Shown here piece by piece: positions 10,381-23,250 of a stretch of 64,000 nt of DNA. The stretch comes from Mesocentrotus franciscanus. Its lineage: Eukaryota; Echinodermata; Echinoidea; Camarodonta; Strongylocentrotidae. Each line of letters starts with the position of its first letter. The first letter of the stretch is position 1. The position numbers and the translations under genes were made by a program. The stretch covers positions 10,059,592-10,123,591 of the forward strand of contig CP137671.1 in assembly GCA_037976565.1 (NCBI GenBank), given 5' to 3'. The notes under the pieces were generated by a model that saw only the letters and a list, made by a program, of their open reading frames with translations, was not told where the DNA came from and ran no database searches.

Positions 10381-12156
10381 TAATTTATTTTTCTTATTTC
10401 CACCCACTTTATTGTTAGCAAGATAATTTGAAAATGGCTAAATCAAATGCCTTGAAATTTGGCACACATATGTATAGGCATATGGACAAAGCAAAATAAC
10501 GTTTTCAACCTTGACCTTGACTGATGACGTCATCTAGGCGCCATTTTGTAAAATTTTCTGAAAATCTACTCATGATCATATCTTCATAACGGAAATTCGT
10601 TTCTCATTCATATTTATCATGATTAAGGTCAATATCCGTCCGGTCAATTTCAGGTCAAAAAACGCGCGCATGCGTACGTCCGCGCGTTAGCGCGCGCAAA
10701 ATTTAAAAATGCTCAAAATCGTCTCAAATTCATTTTGCATACGTTTCAGGCCATTTTAAGCATTTTATAAAAATCGCGCACACGCGCATGCGCGTGCGTT
10801 TTCGCGCGTACTGGCATTTTGCAACATAGAATCGCCAAATTTTCTTTGTCATCATATTTGGCACATTTTTCAAGCATTTTGATACCTTGTTCACCTTTTT
10901 TGACCATTAATAACGCAATGAGCGTCCGTTCAAGAAACTGTCCGTGCGCGCGAGCTCTTGTAATACATAGCATATATGGGCAAAAACATGCCTATACAAA
11001 ATTCATTGTAACTCTTCAGAATGGATGGGAACTCCCAATTTTTTTCATATTTGGATAGATTATGAGTCGGAGATATGATTTCATGTCTCATTTGACCCTC
11101 AATTAACTCATGACGTCATCATAATGGCCTCCGAACTCAAAATTTCAATTTGCATATTATGACGTCAGCATATTTTTGGAAAATTGATTGTATCTCTGTA
11201 AATATTGATCGATTTTCTTCCAAATTTTGATATGTTCTAGCTGAGACAATTTTCTACAAATGCAGTCACACGATTTTTCATTTTGACAAAGGCATCATGG
11301 CGTATTTTTGCGATTAAAGGAGGCATGTCAATTTTTCACATTTTGCGTGTATTCTCTATGGGACATGACTTTTTTCAAAACTGGATTCTACATTCCAGTC
11401 TTTTTGAGCAATATCTCGTCGTTTTAGTTTTTCTGCTGAGCTTCGAGTATGTTGTAGCTGAGACAATTATCACAAGTGTGCCCTTTATTTTTCGATCAGA
11501 TGCCGGGATCATGCTCATATTTCACTTGCAAAGTGGGATTTGAGAATTCCATTTTCCGTTCACGTGTAATGTCTATGTGGATTATTTTGGTATAGTGGTC
11601 ATAGCACTTGCCTCCCATTCCGGCGACCCAAGTTCGATTCCTGGTGGGTCAATTTTTTTTTTTTTTTGCCGTCGTTTTGAATTTGATTTTATGATCTTCT
11701 TCGACTATTATAACATATTATCATATACTATCACAAACAATGTAATAAAATGCCTAATTTTGCGTGTTATATCTATGGGAGAAATATGTCAATCGTTTGA
11801 GTACAACCTTATGGGAAATCTGAGTCCTTGTCGTGTATTAATTTTTATTCATAGTTGGATAGAGTATGAGTCGGAGATATGATTTCTTATAAAAACAAAA
11901 TCTAGAAAATGCATATTTCATTTTGATATTTAGATTTGAGGGTCAAAGGTCAAATATACTGTACATGGTTTCTCTAAAACCATGCATTGTATAGACTTGA
12001 AATTTGGCACACTAATAGACCTGAATATGGATTATTTCAAAAATAAGGTCAAATCATGCCAATGTTATCTTAACTACTTAGTATGTCACTAAACATGTGT
12101 GGCATGCACTGGAACAGCCCACCTATACTTGTTATTAACAAGTATTACATGTCTAG
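10381..12156 (+). mobile_element. U7: full array unit, M1, tRNA-like tail
   Basis: 1,776 bp without a 5' palindrome. M1 block, hypervariable CA at 11267-11268, and a right body with a small deletion (GACAATTATCACAAG near 11463). The tRNA-like module lies at 11588-11667, followed by the long T-gly tail with GGGTCAAAGGTCA at about 11940. The 3' hairpin has an ATT loop and CTAG is at 12153-12156. Confidence 0.78.
11588..11667 (+). pseudogene. tRNA-Gly-like Pol III module in U7 (reference copy)
   Basis: Box A TGGTATAGTGG 11588-11598 and box B AGTTCGATTCC 11631-11641, start to start 43 bp, as in a normal tRNA gene. T-arm CCAAG-TTCGATT-CCTGG pairs at four of five positions. A 15-T run follows (11653-11667), a strong Pol III terminator. 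The acceptor stem is not formed. It is the best preserved, consensus-like copy. Confidence 0.65.
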
Positions 12157-12405
12157 TTATTTATTTATTTTTCTTATTTCGACCCACTTTTTTGTTAGCA
12201 AGATAACTTGAAAATTGTTGATTCAAATACCTTGAAATTTGGCACACATATGTATTGGCATATAAACAAAGCACAATAAGGTTTTCAACCTTGACCTTGA
12301 CTGATGACGTCATCTAGGCGCCATTTTGTAAAATTTTCTGAAAATCTACTCATGATCATATCTTCATAACGAAAAGTCGTTTTTCATTCATATTTACATG
12401 TCTAG
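12157..12405 (+). mobile_element. U8: 249-bp short-circuited unit (head fused to terminal 10 nt)
   Basis: Only the T-rich leader and AT-rich head are present (to TTCATTCATATTTA near 12396). This is joined directly to the final ACATGTCTAG of a unit, CTAG at 12402-12405, without any hairpin. It looks like an internal deletion that kept both extreme ends, possibly at short TTTACATG homology. Confidence 0.6.
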
Positions 12406-13112
12406 TTTATTTTTATTTTTTATTTTTTGCCGTCGTTTTAAATTTGATTTTATGATCTTCGACTATTATAACATATTATCATATATAATCACAAACAATG
12501 TAATAAAATGCCTAATTGTGCGTGTTATATCTATGGGAGAAGAATGTCAATCGTTTGAGTACAACCCTAAGGGAAATCTGATTCCTTGCCGTGTATTAAA
12601 CCTATAGGTTTAATCTCCTAAGTCTGTTGGAATATATCAAATCATCCCATTTTTATGATGTTAGTCTCCTTCCCAGACGTTTATACTTTCCAGTTATTCA
12701 ACCCAGGTATATGCAATGTTTACGTCTCTCCCACGGACATAGAATTGTTTACATGTCTATAACTTCTCTCTTTCTCTATAATATAGTATATATTCAATTC
12801 TAACCTTAACCCACTCTTTCGACAAAAGGAGGCATGTCAATTGTCCTAATTTTACGTGTATTCTCTATGGAGGTGACTTTTTCTGAAATCTTCATTCTAC
12901 ATTCCAGTCTTGTTTGAGCAATATCTCGATCATTTTTACTCGATTTTCTGCCAGCTTCGGATATGTTGTAGCTGAGACAATTTCCTACACAGATGTGATA
13001 TTTATTTTTTAATCAGATAATGAGATCATCTCAAGTGTGCCCTTGATTTTGTCTTAAATTTTAGTTGGACCAGCCCACCTATACTTGTTCTAAACAAGTA
13101 TTACAAATCTAG
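12406..13112 (+). mobile_element. U9: headless tail fragment with an extra module
   Basis: Begins with the sequence that normally follows the tRNA-like T-run (TTTTTTGCCGTCGTTTTAAA) and continues to about 12590. It then enters a module not found in standard tails (about 12600-12730), which recurs at 51,660-51,798. Next come about 100 bp without a recognised match, then variant right-body sequence from about 12820. It ends in a T-short type end with CTA loop and CTAG at 13109-13112. Confidence 0.55.
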
Positions 13113-13118
13113 TTTATT

Positions 13119-13147
13119 AGGTGGGCTGTATATAATACAGACCACCT
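13119..13147. repeat. 5' terminal palindrome of U10
   Basis: Single copy, seven bases after the preceding CTAG (TTTATT spacer). The downstream block has CTCATG in place of CTTATG, as in the third palindrome of U36. Confidence 0.8.
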
Positions 13148-14406
13148 CATGTTTTCGTTAGAATTGCCTTTATTATTATTTATTTATTATTCTTTATTTA
13201 TTTTTCTTATTTCCACCCACTTTATTGTTAGCAAGATAACTTGAAAATGGCTCAATCAAATGCCTTGAAATTTGGCACACATATGTATAGGCATATGGAC
13301 AAAGCAAAATAAGGTTTTCAACCTTGACCTTGACTGATGACGTCATCTAGGCGCCATTTTGTAAAATTTTCTGAAAATCTACTCATGATCATATCTTCAT
13401 AACGAAAAGTCGTTTCTCATTCATATTTATCATGATCAAGGTCAATATCCGTCCGGTCAATTTCAGGTCAAAAACGCGCGCATGCGTACGTCCGCGCGTA
13501 AGCGCGCGCAAAATTTAAAATGCTCCAAATCGTCTCAAATTCATTTTGGATACGTTTCAGGCCATTTTAAGCATTTTATAAAAAATCGCGCACACGCACA
13601 TGCGCGCGCGTTTTCGCGCGTAACACCATTACACAACATAGAATCGCCATTTTTTTCTTTCATGATATTTCCCATATTTTTTGAACAATTTGATACCATG
13701 TTTATCTTTTATGACCATTAATAACAAGATGAGCGTCCATTCAAGATAAATGTCCGTGCGCGCGAGCTCTTGTAATACATAGCATATATGGGCAAAAACA
13801 TGCCTATACAAAATTCATTGTAACTCTTCAGAATGGATGAGAACTCCCAATTTTTTTCATATTTGGATAGATTATGAGTCGGAGATATGATTTCATGTCT
13901 CATTTGACCCTCAATTAACTCATGACGTCATCATAATGGCCTCCGAACTCAAAATTTCAATTTGCATATTATGACGTCAGCATATTTTTGGAAAATTGAT
14001 TGTATCTCTGTAAATATTGATCGATTTTCTTCCAAATTTTGATATGTTCTAGCTGAGACAATTTTCTACAAATGCAGTAACCACGATTTTTCATTTTGAC
14101 AAAGGCATCATGGCGTATTTTTGCGATTAAAGGAGGCATGTCAATTTTTCACATTTTGCGTGTATTCTCTATGGGACATGACTTTTTCTCAAAACTGGAT
14201 TCTACATTCCCGTCTTTTTGAGCAATATCTCGTCGTTTTAGCTCGTTTTCTGCCAGCTTCGATATGTTGTAGCTGAGACAATAAGCTATCACAAGTGTGC
14301 CCTTTATTTTTCGATCAGATGCCGGGATCATGCTCATATTTCACTTGCAAAGTGGGATTTGAGAATTCCATTTTCCGTTCACGTGTAATGTCTATGTGGA
14401 TTATTT

Positions 14407-14488
14407 TGGTATAGTGGTCATAGCACTTGCCTCCCATTCCGGCGACCCAAGTTCGATTCCTGGTGGGTCAATTTTTTTTTTTTTTTTT
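14407..14488 (+). pseudogene. tRNA-Gly-like Pol III module in U10
   Basis: Box A 14407-14417, box B 14450-14460, both consensus; 17-T run at 14472-14488. Confidence 0.63.
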
Positions 14489-14974
14489 GCCGTCGTTTTG
14501 AATTTGATTTTATGATCTTCTTCGACTATTATAACATATCATATACTATCACAAACAATGTAATAAAATGCCTAATTTTGCGTGTTATATCTATGGGAGA
14601 AATATGTCAATCGTTTGAGTACAACCTTATGGGAAATCTGAGTCCTTGTCGTGTATTATTTTTTTATTCATAGTTGGATAGAGTATGAGTCGGAGATATG
14701 ATTTCTTATAAAAACAAAATCTAGAAAATGCATATTTCATTTTGATATTTAGATTTGAGGGTCAAAGGTCAAATATACTGTACATGGTTTCTCTAAAACC
14801 ATGCATCGTATAGACTAGAAATTTGGCACACTAATAGACCTGAATAAGAGGATTATTTCGAAAAAATAAGGTCAAATCATGCCAATGTTATCTTAACTAC
14901 TTAGTATGTCACTAAACATGTGTGGTATGTACTTGGAACAGCCCACCTATACTTGTTAACAAGTATATGTCTAG

Positions 14975-16783
14975 TTATTATTATTCTTTATTTTTCTTAT
15001 TTCCAAGCACTTTTTTGTTAGCAAGATAATTTGAAAATGGCTCAATCATATGTCTTGAAATTTGGCACACATATGTATAGGCATATGGAGAAAACACAAT
15101 AAGGTTTTCAACCTTGACCTTGACTGATGACGTCATCTAGGCGCCATTTTGTGAAATTTTCTGAAAATCAACTCATGATCATATCTTCATAACGGAAAAT
15201 CATTTCTCATTCATATTTATCATGATCAAGGTCAATATCCGTCCGGTCAATTTCAGGTCAAAAAACGCGCGTACGCGTACGTCCGCGCGTCAATGCGCGC
15301 GCAAAATTTCAAAATGCTCCAAATCGTCTCAAATTCATTTTGCATACGTTTCAGGCCATTTTAAGCATTTTACAAAAAATCGCGCACACGCACATGCGCG
15401 CGCGTTTTGCGCGTAACACCATTACACAACATAGAATCGCCATTTTTTTCTTTCATGATATTTCCATATTTTTTCGAACAATTTGATTCCATGTTTATAT
15501 CTTTATGACCATTAATAACAAGATGAGCGTCCGTTCAAGATAAATGTCCGTGCGCGCGAGCTCTTGTAATACATAGCATATATGGGCAAAAACATGCCTA
15601 TACAAAATTCATTGTAACTCTTCAGAATGGATGGGAACTCCCAATTTTTTTCATATTTGGATAGATTATGAGTCGGAGATATGATTTCATGTCTCATTTG
15701 ACCCTCAATTAACTCATGACGTCATCATAATGGCCTCTAAACTCAAAATTTCAATTTGCATATTATGACGTCAGCATATTTTTGGAAAATTGATTGTATC
15801 TCTGTAAATATTGATCGATTTTCTTCCAAATTTTGATATGTTCTAGCTGAGACAATTTCTACAAATGCAGTCACACGATTTTCATTTTGACAAAGGCATC
15901 ATGGCGTATTTTTGCGATTAAAGGAGGCATGTCAATTTTTCACATTTTGCGTGTATTCTCTATGGGACATGACTTTTTCAAAACTGGATTCTACATTCCC
16001 GTCTTTCGCGAGCAATATCTCCGTCGTTTTAGTTTGGTTTTCGCTGAGCTTTGAGTATGTTGTAGCTGAGACAATAAGCTATCACAAGTGTGCCCTTTAT
16101 TTTTCGATCAGATGCCGGGATCATGCTCATATTTCACTTGCAAAGTGGGATTTGAGAATTCCATTTTCCGTTCACGTGTAATGCTATGGGAATGTTTTGG
16201 TATATCCGTAACGCACTTGTCAAAACCATGCTTATACAAAATCCTTTATAGTTCTTTGGGATGCACCTGGACCCCAACTTTTTCATATTTTGATAGAGTA
16301 TGTGTCGGAGATATGATTTCATGTCTCATTTGGCTATTACAAATATTCTGACTTCATCATAATGGCCTTGGTACTCAAAATACGAATTTGCATATTATGA
16401 CGTCAGCATATTGAAGGAAAATTGAGTGTATCTCTGTAAATACTGATCAATTTTCTTCCAAATTTCGATATGTTGTAGCTAAGGCAATTCTCTACAAGCT
16501 CAATTGCCAACATATCGAAATTTGGAAGAAAATTGATCAGTATTTATAGAGATACACTCAATTTTCCTTCAATATGCTGACGTCATAATTTCGATTAAAA
16601 GCCACATGTCAGAAAATTCTTAATTTGCATGTTATGCCTCAGGAAGGTAAATTTCGTTCACATCATGAATCTACATGACATTGTTTTTTTAGCAGTATCT
16701 TGCTTATTTTTGCTCTATTTTGTCTCAAATTTTGGTTGGAACAGCCCACCTATACTTGTTCCAAACAAGTATTACATGTCTAG
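14975..16783 (+). mobile_element. U11: full array unit, M2, T-cgt tail with foldback
   Basis: M2 unit with hypervariable CA at 15872-15873. After ACGTGTAATG the tail is T-cgt (near 16206), which repeats a diverged copy of the CRE-containing block and then an 82-bp inverted duplication (16394-16589). The 3' hairpin has a CCA loop; CTAG at 16780-16783. The tail is homologous to those of U14 and U30, which carry the same block in direct and inverted orientation. Confidence 0.76.
16394..16589. repeat. 82-bp foldback inverted repeat in the U11 tail
   Basis: Arms 16394-16475 and 16508-16589 are inverted copies matching at 81 of 82 positions, with a 32-nt centre. Each arm carries a TGACGTCA CRE at its outer end and GATATGTTG/CAACATATC at the inner end. 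The centre itself has short GCAATT/AATTGC arms. The RNA or single strand would form a very stable hairpin. Confidence 0.9.
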
Positions 16784-18395
16784 TTATTTATTTATTTTTC
16801 TTATTTCCAATCACTTTTTTGTTAGCAAGATAACTTGAAAATGGCTAAATCAAATGCCTTGAAATTTGGCATACATATGTATAGGCATATGGAAAAATCA
16901 AAATAAGGTTTTCAACCTTGACCTTGACTGATGACGTCATCTAGGCGCCATTTTGTAAAATTTTCTGAAAATCTACTCATGGTCATATCTTCATAACGAA
17001 AAGTCTTTCTTCATTCATATTTATCATGATCAAGGTCAATATCCGTCCGGTCAATTTCAGGTCAAAAACGCGCGCGCATGCGTACGTCCGCGCGTCAGCG
17101 CGCGCAAAATTTCAAAATGTTCCAAATCGTCTCAAATTCATTTTGGATACGTTTCAGGCCATTTTAAGCATTTCGCAAAAATCGCGCACACGCACATGCG
17201 CGCGTTTTCGCGCGTAACACGATTATACAACATAGAATCGCCATTTTTTTCTTTCATGATATTTCCATATTTTTCGAACAATTTGATACCATGTTTATCT
17301 CTTAATGACCATTAATAACAAGATGAGCGTCCATTCAAGATAAATGTCCGTGCGCGCGAGCTCTTGTAATACATAGCATATATGGGCAAAAACATGCCTA
17401 TACAAAATTCATTGTAACTCTTCAGAATGGATTGGAACTCCCAATTTTTTTTCTTCATATTTTGATAGATTATGAGTCGGAGATATGATTTCATGTCTCA
17501 TTTGACCCTCAATTAACTCATGACGTCATGATCATAATGGCCTCCGGACTCAAAATTTCAATTTGCATATTATGACGTCAGCATATTTTGGAAAATTGAT
17601 TGTATCTCTGTAAATATTGATCGATTTTCTTCCAAATTTTGATATGTTCTAGCTGAGACAATTTTCTACAAATGCAGCTACCACGAATTATTATTTTGAC
17701 AAAGGTATCATGGCGTATTTTTGCGATTAAAGGAGGCATGTCAATTTTTCACATTTTGCGTGTATTCTCTACGGGACATGACTTTTTTTCAAAACTGGAT
17801 TCTACATTCCCATCTTTCGCGAGCAATATCTCCGTCGTTTTAGTTTTGTTTTCGCTGAGCTTCGAGTATGTTGTAGCTGAGACAATAAGCTATCACAAAT
17901 GTGCCCTTTATTTTTCGATCAGATGCCGGGATCATGCTCATATTTCACTTGCAAAGTGGGATTTGAGAATTCCATTTTCCGTTCACGTGTAATGTCTATG
18001 TGGATTATTTTGGTATATTGGTCGCAATTGACTTGACACGTTGCATGTTGATAGGTAAGAAAAATATTTCATATCAAAACACAAAATCGAGAATATGCAT
18101 ATTTCATTATGTTATTTAGATTTTAAGGTTAAAGGTCAAATATACTGTACATGGTTTCTCTAAAACAATGCTTTGTATAGACATGAAATTTGGCACAGTA
18201 ATAAACCTGAATAAGAGGAGTATTTCAAAAAGATGGTCAAATCATGCCAAAGTTATCGTAACTACTAGTATGTAAATTAGGGTCAAAGGTCAAACAATTC
18301 ACTGATCACTATCTACATGTAACTACCCATGTGTGGTATGCACTAATTGGAACAGCCCACCTATACTTGTTCCGAAACAAGTATTACATGTCTAG
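16784..18395 (+). mobile_element. U12: full array unit, M2, T-gtc tail
   Basis: 1,612 bp without a 5' palindrome. M2 block. The hypervariable site reads GCAGC-TAC-CACGA at 17675-17685. Right body is standard, tail T-gtc. The hairpin has a CCGA loop and CTAG is at 18392-18395. The tail closely resembles that of U6 (ATCTACATGTAA), but here the terminal hairpin is retained. Confidence 0.77.
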
Positions 18396-20414
18396 TTTTT
18401 CTTATTTCCACCCACTTTATTGTTAGCAAGATAATTTGAAAATGGCTCAATCAAATGCCTTGAAATTTGGCACACATATGTATAGGCATATGGACAAAAC
18501 AAAATAACGTTTTCAACCTTGACCTTGACTGATGACGTCATCTAGGCGCCATTTTGTAAAATTTTCTGAAAATATACTCATGATCATATCTTCATAACGA
18601 AATTTTTTTTTTTTTTATTCATATCTATCATGATGAAGGTCAATATCCGTCCGGTCAATTTCAGGTAAAAAAACGCGCGCACAGGCGTACGTCCGTGCGT
18701 CAGCACGCGCGCAAAATTTCAAAACGCTCTAAATCGTCTCAAATTCATTTTGGATACGTTTCAGGCCATTTTAAGCATTTTATAAAAATCGCGCACACGC
18801 ACATGCGCGCGCGTTCTCGCGCGTAACACGATTATACAACATAAAATCGCCATTTTTTTCTTTCATGATATTTCCCATATTTTTTCAAACAATTTGATAC
18901 CATGTTTATCTCTTATTGACCATTAATAACAAGATGAGCGTCCATTCAATATAAATGTCCGTGCGCGCGAGCTCTTGTAATACATAGCATATATGGGCAA
19001 AAACATGCCTATACAAAATTCATTGTAACTCTTCAGAATGGATGGGAACTCCCAATTTTTTTCATATTTGGATAGATTATGAGTCGGAGATATGATTTCA
19101 TGTCTCATTTGACCTCAATTAACTCATGACGTCATCATAATGGCCTCCGAACTCAAAATTTCAATTTGCATATTATGACGTCAGCATATTTTTGGAAAAT
19201 TGATTGTATCTCTGTAAATATTGATCGATTTTCTTCCAAATTTTGATATGTTCTAGCTGAGACAATTTTCTACAAATGCAGTCGCCACGATTTTTCATTT
19301 TGACAAAGGCATCATGGCGTATTTTGGCGATTAAAGGAGGCATGTCAATTTTTCACATTTTGCGTGTATTCTCTATGGGACATGACTTTTCTCAAAACTG
19401 GATTCTACATTCCGTCTTTCGCGAGCAATATCTCCGTCGTTTTAGTTTCGTTTTCGCTGAGCTTCGAGTATGTTGTAGCTGAGACAATAAGCTATCACAA
19501 GTGTGCCCTTTATTTTTCGATCAGATGCCGGGATCATGCTCATATTTCACTTGCAAAGTGGGATTTGAGAATTCCATTTTCGTTCACATGTAATGTCTAC
19601 GTGGATTATTTTGGTATAGTGGTCATAGCACTTGCCTCCCATTCCGGCGACCCACGTTCGATTCCTGGTGGGTCCTTTTTTTTTTTTTGCCGTCGTTTTA
19701 AATTTGATTTTATGATCTTCTTCGACTATTATAACATATTATCTATACAATCACAAACAATGTAATAAAATGACTAATTTTACGTGTATTCTCTATGGGA
19801 GGTGACTTTTTCTGAAATCTTCATTCTACATTCCAGTCTTGTTTAAGCAATATCTCGATTATTTTTGCTCGATTTTCTGCCAGCTTCGGATATGTTGTAG
19901 CTGAGACGATTCTCTATACAGCAAATGACATTTATTTTTTAATCAGATAATGAGATCATGGTGATATTTTGACTACAAAGTAGGATTTGAGAATTCCTTT
20001 TTCTGTTCACGTATAAAGTCTATGTGGATTATTTTGGTATATTGGTCGCAATTGACTTGAAACGTTGCTTGTTGATAGGTAAGACAAAATATTTCATATA
20101 AAAACACAAAATCTAGAATATGCATATTTCATTATGAAATTTAGATTTTAAGGTTAAAGGTCAAATATACTGTACATGGTTTCTCTAAAACAATGCTTTG
20201 TATAGACATGAAATTTGGCACACTAATAGACTTGAATAAGAGGATTATTTCAAAAATTTAGGTCAAATCATGCATGGTATCTTAACTACTTAGTATGTAA
20301 ATTAGGATCAAAGGTCAAACATCTCACTGATCACTATCTAACTAACCATGTGTGGTATGCATTAGTTGGAACAGCCCACCTATACTTGTTCCGAAACAAG
20401 TATTACATATCTAG
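18396..20414 (+). mobile_element. U13: long unit with two tails in series (T-gly then T-gtc)
   Basis: M2 block, hypervariable CGC at 19283-19285, standard right body, tRNA-like module 19612-19688 and about 90 bp of T-gly sequence. It then re-enters a variant right body (GCGTGT-like ACGTGTATTCTC near 19775) followed by a T-gtc tail. It therefore contains a tandem duplication of the right body in standard and diverged forms. CCGA loop; CTAG at 20411-20414. Confidence 0.75.
19612..19688 (+). pseudogene. tRNA-Gly-like Pol III module in U13
   Basis: Box A 19612-19622, box B CGTTCGATTCC 19655-19665, 13-T run at 19676-19688 directly after GGGTCC. Confidence 0.61.
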
Positions 20415-20423
20415 TTATTTATC

Positions 20424-20522
20424 AGGTGGGCTGTATATAATACAGACCACCTTATGTTTTCGTTACAATTGCCTTTATTTATTATTCTTTATCAGGTGGG
20501 CTGTATATAATACAGACCACCT
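20424..20522. repeat. Two serial 5' palindromes of U14
   Basis: Palindromes at 20424-20452 and 20494-20522, 70 bp apart, each preceded by TC rather than TT, which gives the canonical Helitron-like TC start. Confidence 0.8.
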
Positions 20523-21972
20523 TATGTTTCGTTAGAATTGCCTTTATTTATTCTTTCTTTATTTTTCTTATTTCCAATCACTTTTTTGTTAGCACGGTAA
20601 CTTGAAAATGGCTCAATCAAATGCCTTGAAATTTAGCACACATATGTATTGGCATATAAACAAAGCAAAATAAGGTTTTCAACCTTGACCTTGACTGATG
20701 ACGTCATCTAGGCGCCATTTTGTAAAATTTTCTGAAAATCTACTCATGATCATATCTTCATAACGAAAAGTCATTTTTCATTCATATTTATCATGATCAA
20801 GGTCAATATCCGTCCGGTCAATTTCAGGTCAAAAACGCGCGCGCATGCGTACGTCCGTGCGTCAGCGCGCGCGCAAAATTTCAAAATGTTCCAAATCGTC
20901 TCAAATTCATTTTGGATACGTTTTAGGCCATTTTAAGCATTTTATAAAAATCGCGCACACGCACATGCGCGCGCGTTTTCGCGCGTAACACCCTTACACA
21001 ACATAGAATCGCCATTTTTTTTCTTTCATGATATTTCCCATATTTTTCGAACAATTTGATACCATTTTTATCTCTTTTATGACCATTAATAACAAGATGA
21101 GCGTCCATTCAAGATAAATGTCCGTGCGCGCGAGCTCTTGTAATACATAGCATATATGGGCAAAAACATGCCTATACAAAATACATTGTAACTCTTCAGA
21201 ATGGATGGAAACTCCCATTTTTTTTCATATTTTGATAGATTATGAGTCGGAGATATGAGTTCATGTCTCATTTGACCCTCAATTAACTCATGACGTCATC
21301 ATAATGGCCTCCAAACTCAAAATTTTAATTTGCATATTATGACGTCAGCATATTTTTGGAAAATTGATTTTATCTCTGTAAATATTGATTGATTTTCTTC
21401 CAAATTTTGATATGTTCTAGCTGAGACAATTTTCTATAAATGCATTTGACACGATTTATCATTTTGACAAAAGCATCATGCAGTATTTTTGCGATTAAAG
21501 GAGGCATGTCAACTTTTCACATTTTGCGTGTATTCTCTACGGGACATGACTTTTTGTCAAAACTGGATTCTACATTCCCATCTTTCGCGAGCAATATCTC
21601 CGTCGTTTTAGTTTGGTTTTCGCTTAGCTTTGAGTATGTTGTAGCTGAGGCAATAAGCTATCACAAGTGTGCACTTTTTTTCGATCAGATGCCGGGATCA
21701 TGCTCATATTTCACTTGCAAAGTGGGATTTGAGAATTCCATTTTCCGTTCACGTGTAATCGCTAAGGGAAATGTTTTGGTATATCCGTAACGCACTTGTC
21801 AAAACCATGCTTATACAAAATCCTTTATAGTTCTTTGGGATGCACCTGGACCCCCAATTTTTCATATTTTGATAGAGTATGTGTCGGAGATATGATTTCA
21901 TGTCTCATTTGGCTATTACAAATATTCTGACTTCATCATAATGGCCTTTGTACTCAAAATACGAATTTGCAT

Positions 21973-22108
21973 ATTATGACGTCAGCATATTGAAGGAAAA
22001 TTGAGTGTATCTCTGTAAATACTGATCAATTTTCTTCCAAATTTCGATATGTTGTAGCTCAGGCAATTCTCTACAAGCTCAATTGCCAATATTTTTCATT
22101 TTGATGAC
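21973..22108 (+). repeat. CRE-containing block in direct orientation (U14 tail)
   Basis: Runs from ATTATGACGTCAGC to TTTTGATGAC with CAATTCTCTACAAGCTCAAT inside. It is the presumed ancestral orientation, since the same order occurs in the middle of every full unit and in the diverged units. Confidence 0.75.
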
Positions 22109-22275
22109 ATTTCTTAATTTGCATGTTATGCCTCAGGAAGGTAAATTTCGTTCACATCATGAATCTACATGACATTGTTTTTAGCAGTATCTCGCTTATT
22201 TTTGCTCTATTTTGTCTCAAATGTTAGTTGGAACAGCCCACCTATACTTGTTCCAAACAAGTATTACATGTCTAG

Positions 22276-23250
22276 TCAGGTGGGCTGTATATAATACAGA
22301 CCACCTTATGTTTTCGTTAGAATTGCCTTTATTTATTATTATTTATTTTTTTTTTTTTATTTCCAATCACTTTTTGTTAGCAAGATAACTTGAAAATGGC
22401 TAGATCAAATGCCTTGAAATTTGGCATACATATGTATAGGCATATGGAAAAATCAAAATAACGTTTTCAACCTTGACCTTGACTGATGACGTCATCTAGG
22501 CGCCATTTTGTAAAATTTTCTGAAAATCTACTCATGATCATATCTTCATAACGAAAAGTCGTTTTTCATTCATATTTATCATGATCAAGGTCAATATCCG
22601 TCCGGTCAATTTCAGGTCAAAAACGCGCGCGCATGCGTACGTCCGTGCGTTAACGCGCGCAAAATTTCAAAATGTTCTTAATCGTCTCAAATTCATTTTG
22701 CATACGTTTTAGGCCATTTAAGCATTTTATAAAAATCGCGCACACGCACTTGCGCGCGCGTTTTCGCGCGTTACACCATTACACAACATAGAATCACCAT
22801 TTTTTTTCCCTTAATGATATTTCCCATATTTTTTGAACAATTTGATACCATGTTTATCTCTTTATGACCATTAATAACAAGATGAGCGTCCATTCAAGAT
22901 AAATGTACGTGCGCGCGAGCTCTTGTAATACATAGCATATATGGGCAAAAACATGCCTATACAAAATTCATTGTAACTCTTCAGAATGGATGGGAACTCC
23001 CAATTTTTTTCATATTTGGATAGATTATAAGTCGGAGATATGATTTAATGTCTCATTTGACCCTCAATTAACTCATGACGTCATCATAATGGCCTCCGAA
23101 CTCAAAATTTCAATTTGCATATTATGACGTCAGCATATTTTTGGAAAATTGATTGTATCTCTGTAAATGTTGATCGGTTTTCTTCCAAATTTTGATATGT
23201 TTTAGCTGAGACAATTTTCTACAAATGCAGTTACCACGATTTTTCATTTT
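22276..23250 (+). mobile_element. U15: left half of a unit, truncated just after the hypervariable site
   Basis: One 5' palindrome, head, M2 block and the CRE block are present. The hypervariable triplet is TAC at 23232-23234. The sequence leaves the consensus about 20 bp later, at CATTTTG (23250), and enters the T-rich leader of U16. The right body, tail and 3' end are absent. Confidence 0.72.
22278..22306. repeat. 5' terminal palindrome of U15 at an exact tail-to-head junction
   Basis: Preceded by CTAG-TC, so the 3' end of U14 and 5' end of U15 are only two bases apart. Confidence 0.82.

Larger units (their letters stand above)
13113..14974 (+). mobile_element. U10: full array unit, M2, tRNA-like tail
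   Basis: Single 5' palindrome, M2 block, hypervariable AAC at 14079-14081, right body with partial variant sequence (about 14210-14275), tRNA-like module 14407-14488 and a T-gly tail. The 3' hairpin has lost its loop, leaving TTGTTAACAA, and the spacer to CTAG (14971-14974) is shortened to ATGT. Confidence 0.76.
20415..22275 (+). mobile_element. U14: full array unit, M2, T-cgt tail (direct block)
   Basis: Two 5' palindromes preceded by TC, then an M2 block and hypervariable TGA at 21447-21449 (flank GCATT, not GCAGT). The T-cgt tail carries the CRE-containing block in direct orientation at about 21973-22108. Hairpin loop CCA. CTAG at 22272-22275 is followed after only TC by the next unit's AGGTGGG. 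Confidence 0.77.
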
